A DNA stretch of 64,000 nucleotides from an uncultured Lachnospiraceae bacterium (GCA_910584915.1 CAJUDM010000004.1:124001-188000); one strand, 5' to 3'; numbered from the stretch's first letter, positions 25,962 through 35,326 are shown. The notes: generated by a model not told the origin, from the letters alone. Made by a program: numbers and translations.

Positions 25962-26918
25962 ATGAAAAAGAGGATACTTTGTATAGGCATGATGGTATGT
26001 GACACGCTGATCTCCCCGGTGCCCGCCGACATACTTTCCCTGGACAGTGTGAGGATAGATAAACCAACCATATGCTGCGGCGGAGACGCGCTCAACGCGG
26101 CGATAGGGCTGGCAAAGCTGGGGGCGCAGGCCTCTATTATAGGAAGGATCGCGGAGGATGCGAACGGCAGATTTATCTTAAATGAATGCGGCAGATACGG
26201 GATAGATACCTCCCGCGTGGCATTTGACAGGGAATGTGCCACCGCGGCGTCCTATGCGCTTGTGGATGAGAAGGGGGAGCGGCATTTTTTGTCGGAGAAA
26301 TCTGTTTTTGCAAAACTCGCCGGAAGCGATGTCAGCGATGAAGCGATAGAAGGGGCTGATGTCGTGTATATCGGCTCCGCGATGGCACTTAAAAAGATGG
26401 ATGAGGACGGCATCAGGGATGTGTTTTCGAGGGCGCGCCGTTTCGGAAAAACGACGGTCATGGACGCGGCGGTCAACAGAGAGGACCCGGAGAGGGACTG
26501 GCTCTCGTACCTGGCTTTGGCATTTGAGGAGACGGATATATTCTTCCCGAGCATGGACGAGGCGGTAAAGATAACGGGTGAGACAAAACCGGAGAATATA
26601 GCGGGATGTTTCGAAAAATTTCGGATGAAAATGTTCGGAATAAAGATGGGAGACAGAGGATGCTTTGTGACAGATTTTTGTGAGAACCGTTATATCGCGT
26701 GCCCGACAGGGATACAGGTGGTGGATACGACCGGCGCGGGAGATTCTTTTATGGCGGGGCTGATGTGCGGACTGACAAGAGGGATGGATCTGTTTTCATG
26801 CGCAGAGTTTGCGTCGTGCGTTGCGGCAAAAAACGTGGGGGCGATGGGAGGAACCGCCGGAATACCGGATTTCGAAAAAGCTTTTGATTTTTATCAAAGT
26901 TTTCATAAAAAAATGTGA
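25962..26918 (+). CDS. PfkB-family carbohydrate kinase
   Basis: A 318-residue sugar kinase of the ribokinase/PfkB superfamily. The N-terminal substrate-binding GGDALNAAIGLAKLGA occurs near residue 37-52. The catalytic anion-hole motif DTTGAGDSFMAGL (about 254-266) carries the base Asp. GTP/ATP-pocket residues lie in the KNVGAMGG segment. Some members phosphorylate ketoses, 2-keto-3-deoxygluconate or fructose. It is directly followed by a class II aldolase, so a pathway of phosphorylation then aldol cleavage of the sugar taken up by the downstream importer is likely. Confidence 0.88.
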   Translation: MKKRILCIGMMVCDTLISPVPADILSLDSVRIDKPTICCGGDALNAAIGLAKLGAQASIIGRIAEDANGRFILNECGRYGIDTSRVAFDRECATAASYALVDEKGERHFLSEKSVFAKLAGSDVSDEAIEGADVVYIGSAMALKKMDEDGIRDVFSRARRFGKTTVMDAAVNREDPERDWLSYLALAFEETDIFFPSMDEAVKITGETKPENIAGCFEKFRMKMFGIKMGDRGCFVTDFCENRYIACPTGIQVVDTTGAGDSFMAGLMCGLTRGMDLFSCAEFASCVAAKNVGAMGGTAGIPDFEKAFDFYQSFHKKM

Positions 26919-26933
26919 GAAAGGAATGAGACT

Positions 26934-27782
26934 ATGAAATTTGCACCAATGAAAGAAATTCTCAAATTAGCCGAAGAGCAGCAGATCGCATACGGCGCCT
27001 ATGTTACGGTTTCCTATGAAACGGCGCTTGCGGCGATCGAGGCGGGCTCCGAGTTAAACTGCCCTGTCATCTTTATTACGGGGACAGACTGCTGTGACCT
27101 TATGGGAGGGTTTGAAGGGACGGTGGAGACCGTAAAGAGGGCTGCGGCGAATGCCCGGATTCCCATTGCACTTCATTTAGACCACTGCCGTACTTATGAG
27201 GAATGTGTCGCGGCGATCCAGGCGGGATATTCTTCCGTGATGATCGACGGTTCCTCCCTGCCGTTTGAGGAAAATGTAGCACTCACGAAAAAAGTTGTGG
27301 ATTATGCGCATACTCTCGGCATCACCGTGGAGGGAGAACTTGGAAAGCTGGTAGGCGAGGAGGGAGACCTGATCGTAAAAGGACCGGAAGCGGCACAGAC
27401 GGACCCTCAGGAGGCGAAGGAATTTGTGGAAAGGACAGGGATTGATGCCCTGGCAGTCAGCATCGGAACACAGCACGGGCATTATGTGGCGGCGCCGCAC
27501 CTCAATATCGGGAGGCTTAAAGCGATCAAAGAGGTTGTGGATGTGCCTCTGGTACTTCACGGAGGTTCCGGCACTCCCCTTGACCAGGTACAGGAGGCGA
27601 TCCGCAACGGTATCCGCAAGATCAATGTGGCGACGGATGTGCTCACTGCTGTTGCCGATTCCTTTGAGGAACTGAAGAAGCAGCCGGGATTCAAGTACAA
27701 TACGGCGATGTTCATTCATTCCAAAGATTCCGCAAAAGAATTTATCAAAGGAAAAATGAAGGATTTCAGATTTGAAAACTAA
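26934..27782 (+). CDS. class II aldolase, fructose/tagatose-bisphosphate type
   Basis: A 282-residue zinc-dependent aldolase. Zinc and substrate ligands appear as ALHLDHC (His and Asp near residue 80), VEGELGKLVGEEGD, the His of IGTQHGHY and VLHGGSGTP. The C-terminal INVATDVL phosphate loop is typical of FbaA/GatY/KbaY. It shares only family similarity with the housekeeping fba at 46550 and is 30 residues shorter, closer to the GatY/IolJ-like subgroup. Cleaves a phosphorylated keto-sugar to DHAP plus an aldehyde; which sugar cannot be said. Confidence 0.85.
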   Translation: MKFAPMKEILKLAEEQQIAYGAYVTVSYETALAAIEAGSELNCPVIFITGTDCCDLMGGFEGTVETVKRAAANARIPIALHLDHCRTYEECVAAIQAGYSSVMIDGSSLPFEENVALTKKVVDYAHTLGITVEGELGKLVGEEGDLIVKGPEAAQTDPQEAKEFVERTGIDALAVSIGTQHGHYVAAPHLNIGRLKAIKEVVDVPLVLHGGSGTPLDQVQEAIRNGIRKINVATDVLTAVADSFEELKKQPGFKYNTAMFIHSKDSAKEFIKGKMKDFRFEN

Positions 27783-27813
27783 AAATTTTACATATAAAAC
27801 GGAGGAAAATCAT

Positions 27814-28971
27814 ATGAAAAAAAGGTTGGTTAGTATCATGTTGACGGCAGTATTGGCATTCTCACTGGCGGCGTGCGGCTCTTCAGGAGAAACGCAGGAG
27901 GCGCCCGCAGCTGAGGAACAGGAGGCTCCGGCGCAGGAGACGGCGGCGCCCGCGGAGGAGGAGCCCGCCGAAGCGGCGGCTGAGGAGACAGCGGGGGATG
28001 TGAATGCCACGGTCATCTGGAGGGCGTTTGACGATCAGTTCCAGAGCGGATTCCGTATCATCATGCAGAATGAGGAAGAGAAGATCGGCGGTATCGCCCT
28101 CGACATGCAGGATGCGGCAAACGACGTATCCACAGCGATCAGCAAACTGGAAGCGTCTCTGACAAAGGGAACGGACGTTGTCGCTATCTGCGCGCCTGAT
28201 CGCGAGAGCACGGAGACAATGGCACAGAAATGTGATGAGGAGGGCGTTCCGGCAGTGTTCTTCAATATGGAACCCATGGAGAACACAATGGAAAGCTACG
28301 AAAATATATATTATGTGGGCGCTCAGGCAAAGGAATCCGGCGAGATGTGCGCACAGGCGCTGATCAACTACTGGAATGCGAATACTGAGCTGGCGGATAA
28401 GAACGGCGACGGCAAGCTTCAGATCGTGATCCTGCAGGGTGAGATCGGACAACAGGATGTCGTGCTGCGCACACAGGCTTATGAGGAGACTCTGAAGGCG
28501 CAGGGGATCGACTATGAGATACTGGCGATGGATACAGCCAACTGGGACCAGGCGCAGGCTCTCGATAAAATGAACGCATGGATCACCGCATACGGGATCG
28601 ACGGGATCGAGGGCGTTCTGTGCAACAATGACAGTATGGCGATGGGAGCGGTACAGGCGTGCATTAACAATGGATACAACAGCGGCGACGCTGAAAAGTT
28701 TGTTCCGGTCGTAGGTATCGACGCAAACATCGATGCGCTGGAGGCGATGAAAGCGGGATCCCTGCTGGGCACGGTATTAAATGACCGCCAGAATCAGTCT
28801 GACGCGATCATCAATGTAATAAAGGCAGTGAAAGCGGGCGAGGAGATCACGGAGGATGTTGTGGGTGTTGACTGCACCGTGGACGGCAAGTACGTGTGGG
28901 TGCCTTATGTCATCGTGGATGACAGCAATCTGGATGCGACGCTGGAGCTGATGAATTCCATCTCTGAATAA
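27814..28971 (+). CDS. sugar ABC transporter substrate-binding lipoprotein
   Basis: A 385-residue lipoprotein: signal with lipobox SLAAC (Cys21), an Ala/Glu/Pro-rich linker to about residue 65, then a binding-protein type I domain (ATVIWRAFDDQFQSGFRIIM). The hinge/ligand segments VVAICAPDRESTETMAQKC and LCNNDSMAMGAVQACINNG are like galactose/ribose-binding proteins. The ATG at 27814 has CGGAGG seven bases ahead; the in-frame ATG at 27772 overlaps the aldolase end. Binding component of the third CUT2 importer. Confidence 0.88.
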   Translation: MKKRLVSIMLTAVLAFSLAACGSSGETQEAPAAEEQEAPAQETAAPAEEEPAEAAAEETAGDVNATVIWRAFDDQFQSGFRIIMQNEEEKIGGIALDMQDAANDVSTAISKLEASLTKGTDVVAICAPDRESTETMAQKCDEEGVPAVFFNMEPMENTMESYENIYYVGAQAKESGEMCAQALINYWNANTELADKNGDGKLQIVILQGEIGQQDVVLRTQAYEETLKAQGIDYEILAMDTANWDQAQALDKMNAWITAYGIDGIEGVLCNNDSMAMGAVQACINNGYNSGDAEKFVPVVGIDANIDALEAMKAGSLLGTVLNDRQNQSDAIINVIKAVKAGEEITEDVVGVDCTVDGKYVWVPYVIVDDSNLDATLELMNSISE

Positions 28972-29050
28972 TGGAAAGGTATCATTATCCGAGACTGCCG
29001 GAGCTTTTGTAAAAAGGCTCCGGCATCCTGATAGAAGGGAGGGTTATTGC

Positions 29051-30580
29051 TTGGAAGAATACAGGCTGAGGATGAGCAGTATATCTAAATCGTTCCCGGG
29101 CGTAAAGGCGCTTGACAAAGCGCAGCTGGAAGTGAGGCCGGGTTCGGTACATGCCCTGATCGGCGAGAACGGGGCGGGCAAATCCACTCTGATGAAATGC
29201 CTTTTCGGCCTCTATCATCAGGAGGAGGGGAGCATTGCCCTGGATGGAAAGACAGTGGAGATAGACGATCCCAACACGGCGTTAAAACTCGGGATATCCA
29301 TGATCCATCAGGAATTGAATCCGATCCCGTACCGGAATGTAGTGGATAATATCTGGGTGGGGCGGTTTGTAAAAAAGGGGCTGGTGGTAGATGAGGAAAA
29401 GATGAGGAAGATGACGGAGGAACTGCTTAAGGATCTGGAATTTGAGATTCCGGCGGAGACTCTGGCAAAAAATCTGTCTGTCTCCCAGCTGCAGGCGATC
29501 GAGATCGCCAAAGCGGTATCCTATGACGCCAAAGTCATTATCATGGATGAGCCCACATCGTCCCTTACGGTCGCTGAGACAAAGCACCTTTTTAAGATCA
29601 TCGACAGGCTGAAATCGGAAGGACGGTCGATCATCTATATCTCCCACAAACTTGAGGAGATCTTTGAGGTCGCGGATGAGATAACGATCATGCGGGACGG
29701 ACAGTATGTGGGTAAGTGGGAGATAAAAGATATCACGATAGATGAAGTGATCAGACAGATGGTCGGGCGCGATATGGAGGAGAGGTTTCCGGCGGCGGAG
29801 GATACCGTGCAGGAGGAGATACTGTTAAAGGTAGAGGATTTCACAAGCGCTGAAGAACACTCGTTTGAACATATTGACTTTGAACTCCATAAAGGAGAGA
29901 TCCTGGGGATAGGCGGCCTGGTGGGAGCACAGAGGACAGAACTTGTGGAGGCTGTCTTCGGACTGCGGAAAATAAGCGCCGGAAGGCTTATTATGAACGG
30001 AAAAGAGATAAAGAACCAGACGCCGCAGGATGCCATTAAAAATAAATTTGCCCTTCTGACGGAAGAGAGGCGTGCCACCGGCATCATACCGATGCTCTCC
30101 GTGTGGGATAATACGCTGGTCGTCGCCTACAGAAAACTGGCGGATAATATTCTGGGAGTCATCCATAAGAAGAAGATAGGGAAAAGCGTGAATGATGTCT
30201 GCCGGGAACTGGATGTGAGGATGGCGGGTACGGATACGCTGATCAAGAACCTCTCCGGCGGAAATCAGCAGAAGGTCCTGGTGGGGAGATGGCTTTTGTC
30301 GGACTGCGACATCCTGATCCTGGATGAACCCACAAGGGGCGTCGATGTAGGCGCGAAATATGAGATTTATAAGATCATGCGGGATCTTGTGAGGGAAGGT
30401 AAGGCCATTATCATGGTTTCCTCGGAAATGCCGGAACTTCTCGGGATGTCAGATAAGATCATGATCATGTGCGAAGGAAAATTATCGGGAATATTGGATA
30501 AGAAAGAGGCGGATCAGGTCGAAGTCATGAAGTATGCCACTATGTTTTCCAATAAAGCAAAAGAGGAGGTTTCCGAATGA
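29051..30580 (+). CDS. sugar ABC transporter ATP-binding protein (MglA-like)
   Basis: A 509-residue tandem ATPase. Domain 1: Walker A GENGAGKS, degenerate signature LSVSQLQAIEIAKAVS, Walker B VIIMDEPTSSL. Domain 2: the Walker A position reads GLVGAQRTE, the signature is LSGGNQQK and Walker B is ILILDEPTRGVD. The start is TTG at 29051, seven bases after GGAGGG; no ATG lies at the expected N terminus. This is the second importer ATPase in the window with a TTG start, which may lower its translation relative to the binding protein. Confidence 0.88.
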   Translation: MEEYRLRMSSISKSFPGVKALDKAQLEVRPGSVHALIGENGAGKSTLMKCLFGLYHQEEGSIALDGKTVEIDDPNTALKLGISMIHQELNPIPYRNVVDNIWVGRFVKKGLVVDEEKMRKMTEELLKDLEFEIPAETLAKNLSVSQLQAIEIAKAVSYDAKVIIMDEPTSSLTVAETKHLFKIIDRLKSEGRSIIYISHKLEEIFEVADEITIMRDGQYVGKWEIKDITIDEVIRQMVGRDMEERFPAAEDTVQEEILLKVEDFTSAEEHSFEHIDFELHKGEILGIGGLVGAQRTELVEAVFGLRKISAGRLIMNGKEIKNQTPQDAIKNKFALLTEERRATGIIPMLSVWDNTLVVAYRKLADNILGVIHKKKIGKSVNDVCRELDVRMAGTDTLIKNLSGGNQQKVLVGRWLLSDCDILILDEPTRGVDVGAKYEIYKIMRDLVREGKAIIMVSSEMPELLGMSDKIMIMCEGKLSGILDKKEADQVEVMKYATMFSNKAKEEVSE

Positions 30581-31566
30581 AGACGATAGATATAAAAAAG
30601 ATATTGATTGAAAAGGCTCTTGTTATCGTTTTGCTGTTTATGATCATAGGGATCATCATCATAGAGCCTTCCTTTTTGCAGTGGCGTGTGTTTACGGATA
30701 TCATAACGCAGTCTGCAGTAAAGATGATATGTGCACTGGGACTGATGTTTCCTCTTCTGATCGGAGGGACGGATCTTGCGGGCGGCAGACAGGTGGGGCT
30801 GGCCGCGGTCCTGATCGGATCACTGTCCCAGATGGCTGATTATTCGAACCGGTTCTGGCCAGACCTGCCGCAGCTGCCGATCATATTTCCGATCCTGATC
30901 GCGCTCATGGCGGTGGCAGTGATAGGCGCGGCAAACGGATTTATGATATCCAGACTGAAGATGGCGCCGTTTATCGCGACTTTTGGTATGTCCACGATCG
31001 TTTACGGCATCAACTGCCTTTATTTTTCCAAGAAACCAAACAATTCACAGCCGATCGGCGGGATCAGAGAGGATCTGCGCTTTCTCAGCAGCTATAAGCT
31101 GTTTGGCCAGATCAGCCTGTTGGTGGTGATCGCGGTGGCAGCACTTGTGATCGTATGGTTTGTCCTGAACAAGACTGTGTTCGGGAAAAATATCTATATC
31201 GTGGGCGGCAACCCGGAGGCGGCAAAGGTTTCCGGCGTTAACGTGAACAGGGTAATCATGTCCGTTTTCATTATCGAGAGCTGTCTGGTAGGCCTGGCGG
31301 GCATCATGGAGGTGGCGAGGACAGGAGGGGCAAACAGCTCCTACGGAAATGCCTATGAGTTTGACGCGATCTCATCCTGCGTGGTGGGTGGTGTCTCGCT
31401 GAGCGGCGGCATCGGCAAGGTTTCGGGCGCAGCGATCGGCGTCATCATTTTTACTTTTATCAGTTACGGGCTTGCGTTTATCGGCGTGAACGCGAACTGG
31501 CAGCTTGTGATCAAGGGTATCATCATCTGCAGCGCGGTTGCCCTTGACATGAGGAAGAATGCGTAA
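30577..31566 (+). CDS. sugar ABC transporter permease (MglC-like)
   Basis: A 329-residue membrane protein. Features are MFPLLIGGTDLAGGRQVGLA near residues 60-80, the docking loop KTVFGKNIYIVGGNPEAAKVSG and the late GGVSLSGGIGKVSGAAIG. It overlaps the ATPase stop by four bases (ATGA). The GGTDLAGGRQVG segment is more like galactose/methyl-galactoside permeases than RbsC, so the substrate could be a hexose; this is a weak inference. Confidence 0.88.
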   Translation: MKTIDIKKILIEKALVIVLLFMIIGIIIIEPSFLQWRVFTDIITQSAVKMICALGLMFPLLIGGTDLAGGRQVGLAAVLIGSLSQMADYSNRFWPDLPQLPIIFPILIALMAVAVIGAANGFMISRLKMAPFIATFGMSTIVYGINCLYFSKKPNNSQPIGGIREDLRFLSSYKLFGQISLLVVIAVAALVIVWFVLNKTVFGKNIYIVGGNPEAAKVSGVNVNRVIMSVFIIESCLVGLAGIMEVARTGGANSSYGNAYEFDAISSCVVGGVSLSGGIGKVSGAAIGVIIFTFISYGLAFIGVNANWQLVIKGIIICSAVALDMRKNA

Positions 31567-31644
31567 ATATAATTAGATCATGAGATCAAAGATTTTACGA
31601 TCCTGTGAGTGCCGTTTAGATGGGTGATCAGGACTTGGCGTGAG

Positions 31645-31657
31645 ATGAAAATTTCAT
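31645..31657. repeat. palindrome between permease and reductase genes
   Basis: ATGAAAATTTCAT is a perfect palindrome with one central base, and GATCATGA/TCATGATC copies lie on either side (near 31573 and 31656). It may be an operator for the aldo/keto reductase gene or part of a weak terminator for the importer. Confidence 0.3.
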
Positions 31658-31732
31658 GATCCTGCCCCATGTGCCTGGCAAAGCGGGCGGATGTAGTTAT
31701 GGCGAGAACAGGAAAGCGAGGAGGCAAATCAT

Positions 31733-32626
31733 ATGAGAATGGTGGAGTTGTCAAAGGAATTATCTCTCTCCGCAGTCGTACAGGGATTCTGGCGGCTGGC
31801 GGACTGGAGGTGGACGACGAAGGAGCTGGCGGAGTTTATGAACGCCTGTATCGAGAGAGGCGTGACTTCTTTTGATACGGCGGAGATCTACGCGGCAACT
31901 TTGTGTGAGACATTGATGGGCGAGGCGTTTGAGGCGGATCCGTCCATCCGCGGAAGGATACAGTTGGTGTCCAAGACGGGTATCTTTCAGGAGAAGACAG
32001 GAGGAAAGACATTTGGCTACTATAACACGACTTACGACAGAGTGGTCCGGTCCTGCAAGGAAAGCCTGCAGCGCCTTAAGACGGATCATCTGGACCTGTA
32101 TCTGATCCACAGGGAGGATCCCTGTTTTGATCCCTGGGAGACGGCGAGGGCGTTGAAGGATCTGAAAAAGGAAGGGCTCGTGAGGGAGATAGGCGTGTCC
32201 AATTTTGACCCGTTCAAGTTTGACGCGCTGAACAAAGCCGTCGGCGGGGAGCTGGTGACGAACCAGATCGAATGGAACCCGGTGTGCTTTGAGCATTTTA
32301 ACAGCGGCATGATGGATTATCTGACGGTGAACAGGATCCATCCGATGATCTGGTCTCCGTTAGCCGGCGGCAGGCTGTTTAAGGGTGGAGATGAGCATTG
32401 CGAGAAGGCGATGGGGAAGATAAAGGAGATCGCGGACCGGCATGGAGAAAAGGCGGAGACCATCATTTATGCGTGGCTGATGTACCATCCGGCAGGCGCG
32501 GTGCCAATCTCGGGGAGCAATAAGCTTGAGAGGCTGGATCTGGCGGTCAAGGCGGCGGATGTGAAGCTTGAACACCACGAATGGTATGAGATATATACGG
32601 CGAGCGGCCAGCAGGTGCTGAGGTGA
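31733..32626 (+). CDS. aldo/keto reductase (YdhF-like)
   Basis: A 297-residue NAD(P)H oxidoreductase of the AKR superfamily. The catalytic tetrad is visible: Asp and Tyr in SFDTAEIYAA, Lys in LVSKTG, His in LYLIHREDP. The cofactor-binding end (PISGSNKLERLD) is also present. GAGGAGG precedes the ATG. It follows the third importer by 166 bp in the same direction; it could reduce the aldehyde released by the aldolase upstream or be independent. Confidence 0.87.
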   Translation: MRMVELSKELSLSAVVQGFWRLADWRWTTKELAEFMNACIERGVTSFDTAEIYAATLCETLMGEAFEADPSIRGRIQLVSKTGIFQEKTGGKTFGYYNTTYDRVVRSCKESLQRLKTDHLDLYLIHREDPCFDPWETARALKDLKKEGLVREIGVSNFDPFKFDALNKAVGGELVTNQIEWNPVCFEHFNSGMMDYLTVNRIHPMIWSPLAGGRLFKGGDEHCEKAMGKIKEIADRHGEKAETIIYAWLMYHPAGAVPISGSNKLERLDLAVKAADVKLEHHEWYEIYTASGQQVLR

Positions 32627-32719
32627 GATGTATGCTGAGGGCGGCCGGCGGGTATTAAGACAGGCTGTGATATTTTGCGGCGAAAAAGTGAATACCTTTC
32701 TCTGATTGGGAAATACTGT

Positions 32720-32754
32720 AAAGTGTGAGGAGCCGGAATGTCTTCTCACACTTT
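32720..32754 (+). terminator. terminator after the aldo/keto reductase gene
   Basis: AAAGTGTGAG (32720-32729) pairs perfectly with CTCACACTTT (32745-32754) across a 15-nt loop. Confidence 0.6.
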
Positions 32755-32816
32755 CGCATTTATTTTCGAAATATAAAAAGATAAATGCGGGACGGCGGAA
32801 GCGATAGGAGAGAGGT

Positions 32817-33338
32817 ATGTATCAAAAAGGTGACTATGTTGTATACGGGACAAAGGGAGTATGTCTGATAGAGGATGTGATGATGTTGGACTGGGGGGCG
32901 GACTGTATCTCCTCGGAAAAGCTCTGCTATAAACTGACGCCCCGGTTTGTGAAGGGCAGTACGATCTATGCGCCGGTGGAGAATGAAAAAACCGTGATCC
33001 GCTCCGTGATGTCCGGGGAGGAGGCGCAGGCGGTGCTGGACAGGGCGAAACAGCTGGAGACGCTCTGGGTGAAGGACGAGAAGGAGCGCGAGGCGAGCTA
33101 CCGCAGAGCACTGCTCAGCGGTAACAGCACGGAGTGGTCAAGGATCGTCAAGACGCTCTACCTGCGCAAGCGGGAGAGGCAGAGATCAGGGAAACGCATG
33201 ACCTGCATCGATGAGAGATACCTGCATATCGCGGAAAATATCCTGTTTGGCGAGATGTCCCTGCCCCTGAACCTGACGGTGAAAGAGGTGGAGGACAGGT
33301 ATTTTCAGGAGGTGGAGGAGGAGTGTACGGCTCAGTAA
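32817..33338 (+). CDS. CarD-like transcription factor
   Basis: A 173-residue protein. The first 60 residues form a CarD/TRCF RNA-polymerase-interaction (Tudor-like) domain: FQKGDYVVYGTKGVCLIEDV-type start, then CYKLTPRFVKGSTIYAPVEN. The rest is a helical C-terminal domain with a basic patch (KTLYLRKRERQRSGKRM) as in CarD family members that bind DNA upstream of -10 boxes. It ends three bases before the stop of the converging pyrG, so the two transcripts must overlap or share a terminator inside coding sequence. Confidence 0.85.
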   Translation: MYQKGDYVVYGTKGVCLIEDVMMLDWGADCISSEKLCYKLTPRFVKGSTIYAPVENEKTVIRSVMSGEEAQAVLDRAKQLETLWVKDEKEREASYRRALLSGNSTEWSRIVKTLYLRKRERQRSGKRMTCIDERYLHIAENILFGEMSLPLNLTVKEVEDRYFQEVEEECTAQ

Positions 33339-33341
33339 CTA

Positions 33342-34949
33342 TCAGGAATCTTTCCGCCTCAGCGCCGCCGCAACAAACCCCTTGAACAGTGGATGAGGAC
33401 GGTTGGGCCTCGACTTTAACTCCGGGTGCGCCTGGGTCGCGAGGAAAAACGGATGACCGGGGATCTCGATCATCTCCACGATGCGCCCGTCCGGCGAGGT
33501 GCCGGAAAGCTTTAGCCCGTGTTCGACCAGGATATCCCGATACCCGTTGTTGACTTCATAGCGGTGCCTGTGTCTCTCCTGAATATGTTTTTCGCCGTAG
33601 AGAGTGTAAGCTTTGGAATCCTCCGCGAGCACGCAGGGGCAGGAACCGAGACGCAGGGTGCCGCCGATGTCCACAACGCCGTTCTGGTCTGGCATCAGTG
33701 CTATGACAGGATGGGGCGTATCCGGGTCCAGTTCTATGCTGTGGGCGCCTGCGAGCCCCGCCACATTTCTCGCGTACTCGACGATGGAGAGCTGCATACC
33801 CAGACAAAGTCCCAAATAAGGGATGTTCCGGGTTCTGGCATATTCTATGGCGCAGAGCATGCCGTCGATGCCGCGGTCGCCGAAACCGCCGGGCACGAGG
33901 ATGCCCTGCACATCCGAGAGCAGATCATCAATATTTTCCCCCGTGACAGTTTCCGAGTCGATCCATTTGATATGGACAGTGGCATGATTGGTGATGCCGC
34001 CGTGCTTTAAGGCCTCCACAACGCTGATGTAGGCGTCATGAAGAGCGGTATATTTTCCGACGAGGGCGACGGTCACTTTGTCGGTGGGATGGCGCAGGGC
34101 CTCAACCATCGAAGTCCAGTCGGCGAGGTCGGGCGCAGGACAGGGCAGATGCAGGCATTCGCAGGCGACGTCGGCTAACTTCTCCTTCTCCATGGCGAGG
34201 GGTGCCTCATACAGGTATTCCACATCCAGATTCTGCAGCACATGGCTCTTTGGCACATTGCAGAAGAGGGAGATCTTGTCCTTTATGGTTTCATCCAGGG
34301 GATATTCGCTTCGGCAGACGATAATGTCTGGCCATATGCCCATGCCCTGCAGTTCCTTGACGCTCGCCTGGGTTGGTTTCGTCTTCATCTCCTGGGAAGC
34401 CCGCAGATAGGGGATCAGCGTCACGTGGATCAGGATCGCGTTCTCATGCCCGGCTTCATGCTGAAACTGTCTGATGGCTTCCAGAAAAGGCTGAGACTCG
34501 ATATCGCCGACGGTGCCGCCCACCTCGATGATGGCGATCCTTGTATCGGAGTCCGCGTCGTTCCGGTAGAAGCGGCTCTTGATCTCGTTCGTGATGTGGG
34601 GGATGACCTGTACCGTGCCGCCGCCGTAATCTCCGCGCCGCTCTTTCTGAAGAACCGACCAGTAGATCTTTCCGGTGGTGACGTTGGAATTTTTATCCAG
34701 ATTTTCATCGATGAATCGCTCATAGTGCCCGAGGTCGAGGTCGGTCTCGGTGCCGTCGTCGGTGACGAAGACTTCGCCGTGCTGGATCGGGTTCATGGTG
34801 CCGGGGTCGATATTGATATAGGGATCGAATTTCTGCATGGTGACACGGTACCCTCTCGCCTTTAGCAGCCTGCCAAGGGAAGCCGCTGTGATGCCTTTTC
34901 CGAGGCCGGATACGACGCCTCCGGTAACAAATACATATTTTACTGCCAT
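33342..34949 (-). CDS. pyrG: CTP synthase
   Basis: A 535-residue enzyme of normal length that makes CTP from UTP, ATP and glutamine. The N-terminal synthase domain begins KYVFVTGGVVSGLGKGITAA with the P-loop, followed by KFDPYINIDPGTMNPIQHGE. The C-terminal glutamine amidotransferase has the nucleophile elbow YLGLCLGMQL (Cys), with His and Glu in AQAHPELKSRP. Transcribed leftwards from the shared region with ftsH, with a long structured leader. Confidence 0.97.
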   Translation of the reverse strand: MAVKYVFVTGGVVSGLGKGITAASLGRLLKARGYRVTMQKFDPYINIDPGTMNPIQHGEVFVTDDGTETDLDLGHYERFIDENLDKNSNVTTGKIYWSVLQKERRGDYGGGTVQVIPHITNEIKSRFYRNDADSDTRIAIIEVGGTVGDIESQPFLEAIRQFQHEAGHENAILIHVTLIPYLRASQEMKTKPTQASVKELQGMGIWPDIIVCRSEYPLDETIKDKISLFCNVPKSHVLQNLDVEYLYEAPLAMEKEKLADVACECLHLPCPAPDLADWTSMVEALRHPTDKVTVALVGKYTALHDAYISVVEALKHGGITNHATVHIKWIDSETVTGENIDDLLSDVQGILVPGGFGDRGIDGMLCAIEYARTRNIPYLGLCLGMQLSIVEYARNVAGLAGAHSIELDPDTPHPVIALMPDQNGVVDIGGTLRLGSCPCVLAEDSKAYTLYGEKHIQERHRHRYEVNNGYRDILVEHGLKLSGTSPDGRIVEMIEIPGHPFFLATQAHPELKSRPNRPHPLFKGFVAAALRRKDS

Positions 34950-34977
34950 AAAATGTCCTCTTTTCTTTGATCCTCGC

Positions 34978-35096
34978 GGCAGCTGTCGGTTTGCCGGCGC
35001 AGGTGTGGCTGGCTTTGATCCGCCGCCGGCAGCTGCCCGTGGAAATAAAGAAACTTCCGGGACAGTCCGCCCCGTTGCGGATTGCCTCAGAAGTTT
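34978..35096 (-). promoter_or_regulatory. structured leader of pyrG
   Basis: Two stable hairpins lie in the pyrG leader. Near the start codon, GGCAGCTG/CAGCTGCC (34978-34985/35030-35037) with an inner GCCGGCG/CGCCGGC pair (34993-34999/35024-35030). Further up, AAACTTC/GAAGTTT (35051-35057/35090-35096) enclosing AGTCCGC/GCGGATT. A TATAAT on the minus strand (35180-35175) could be the promoter. The leader may control pyrG by attenuation, but no known pyrG regulatory element was recognised. The remainder of 34950-35326 is AT-rich promoter DNA. Confidence 0.45.
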
Positions 35097-35266
35097 TTAT
35101 CGCTGCCTGTCATACTTTTACAGAAAACGGATTTCTCTGGATCCTGCTTTGTTTCCCAAAAACATTACTGCATTATTATAAAGTGATACGCAAAAAAAAT
35201 CTACTGTTTTTCAAAAAAAATTTAGAATTCTTTTATAGATGTGTCCATTAATTCACGATTCAGTTA

Positions 35267-35295
35267 TTGCTTTATTGTTGCAAATCAGCTAGAAT
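35267..35295 (+). promoter_or_regulatory. ftsH promoter
   Basis: TTGCTT (35267-35272), 17-bp spacer, TAGAAT (35290-35295). The expected start leaves a leader of only about 25 nt before the ATG at 35327. Confidence 0.6.
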
Positions 35296-35326
35296 CATAC
35301 TATTGGAATGCGAAAGGAAAAAGAGT

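Noticed and set aside
35267..35326. Longer N terminus for FtsH starting at 35267
   Set aside because: That codon is at the -35 box of the promoter; ATG 35327 has a purine-rich site and begins the expected sequence.
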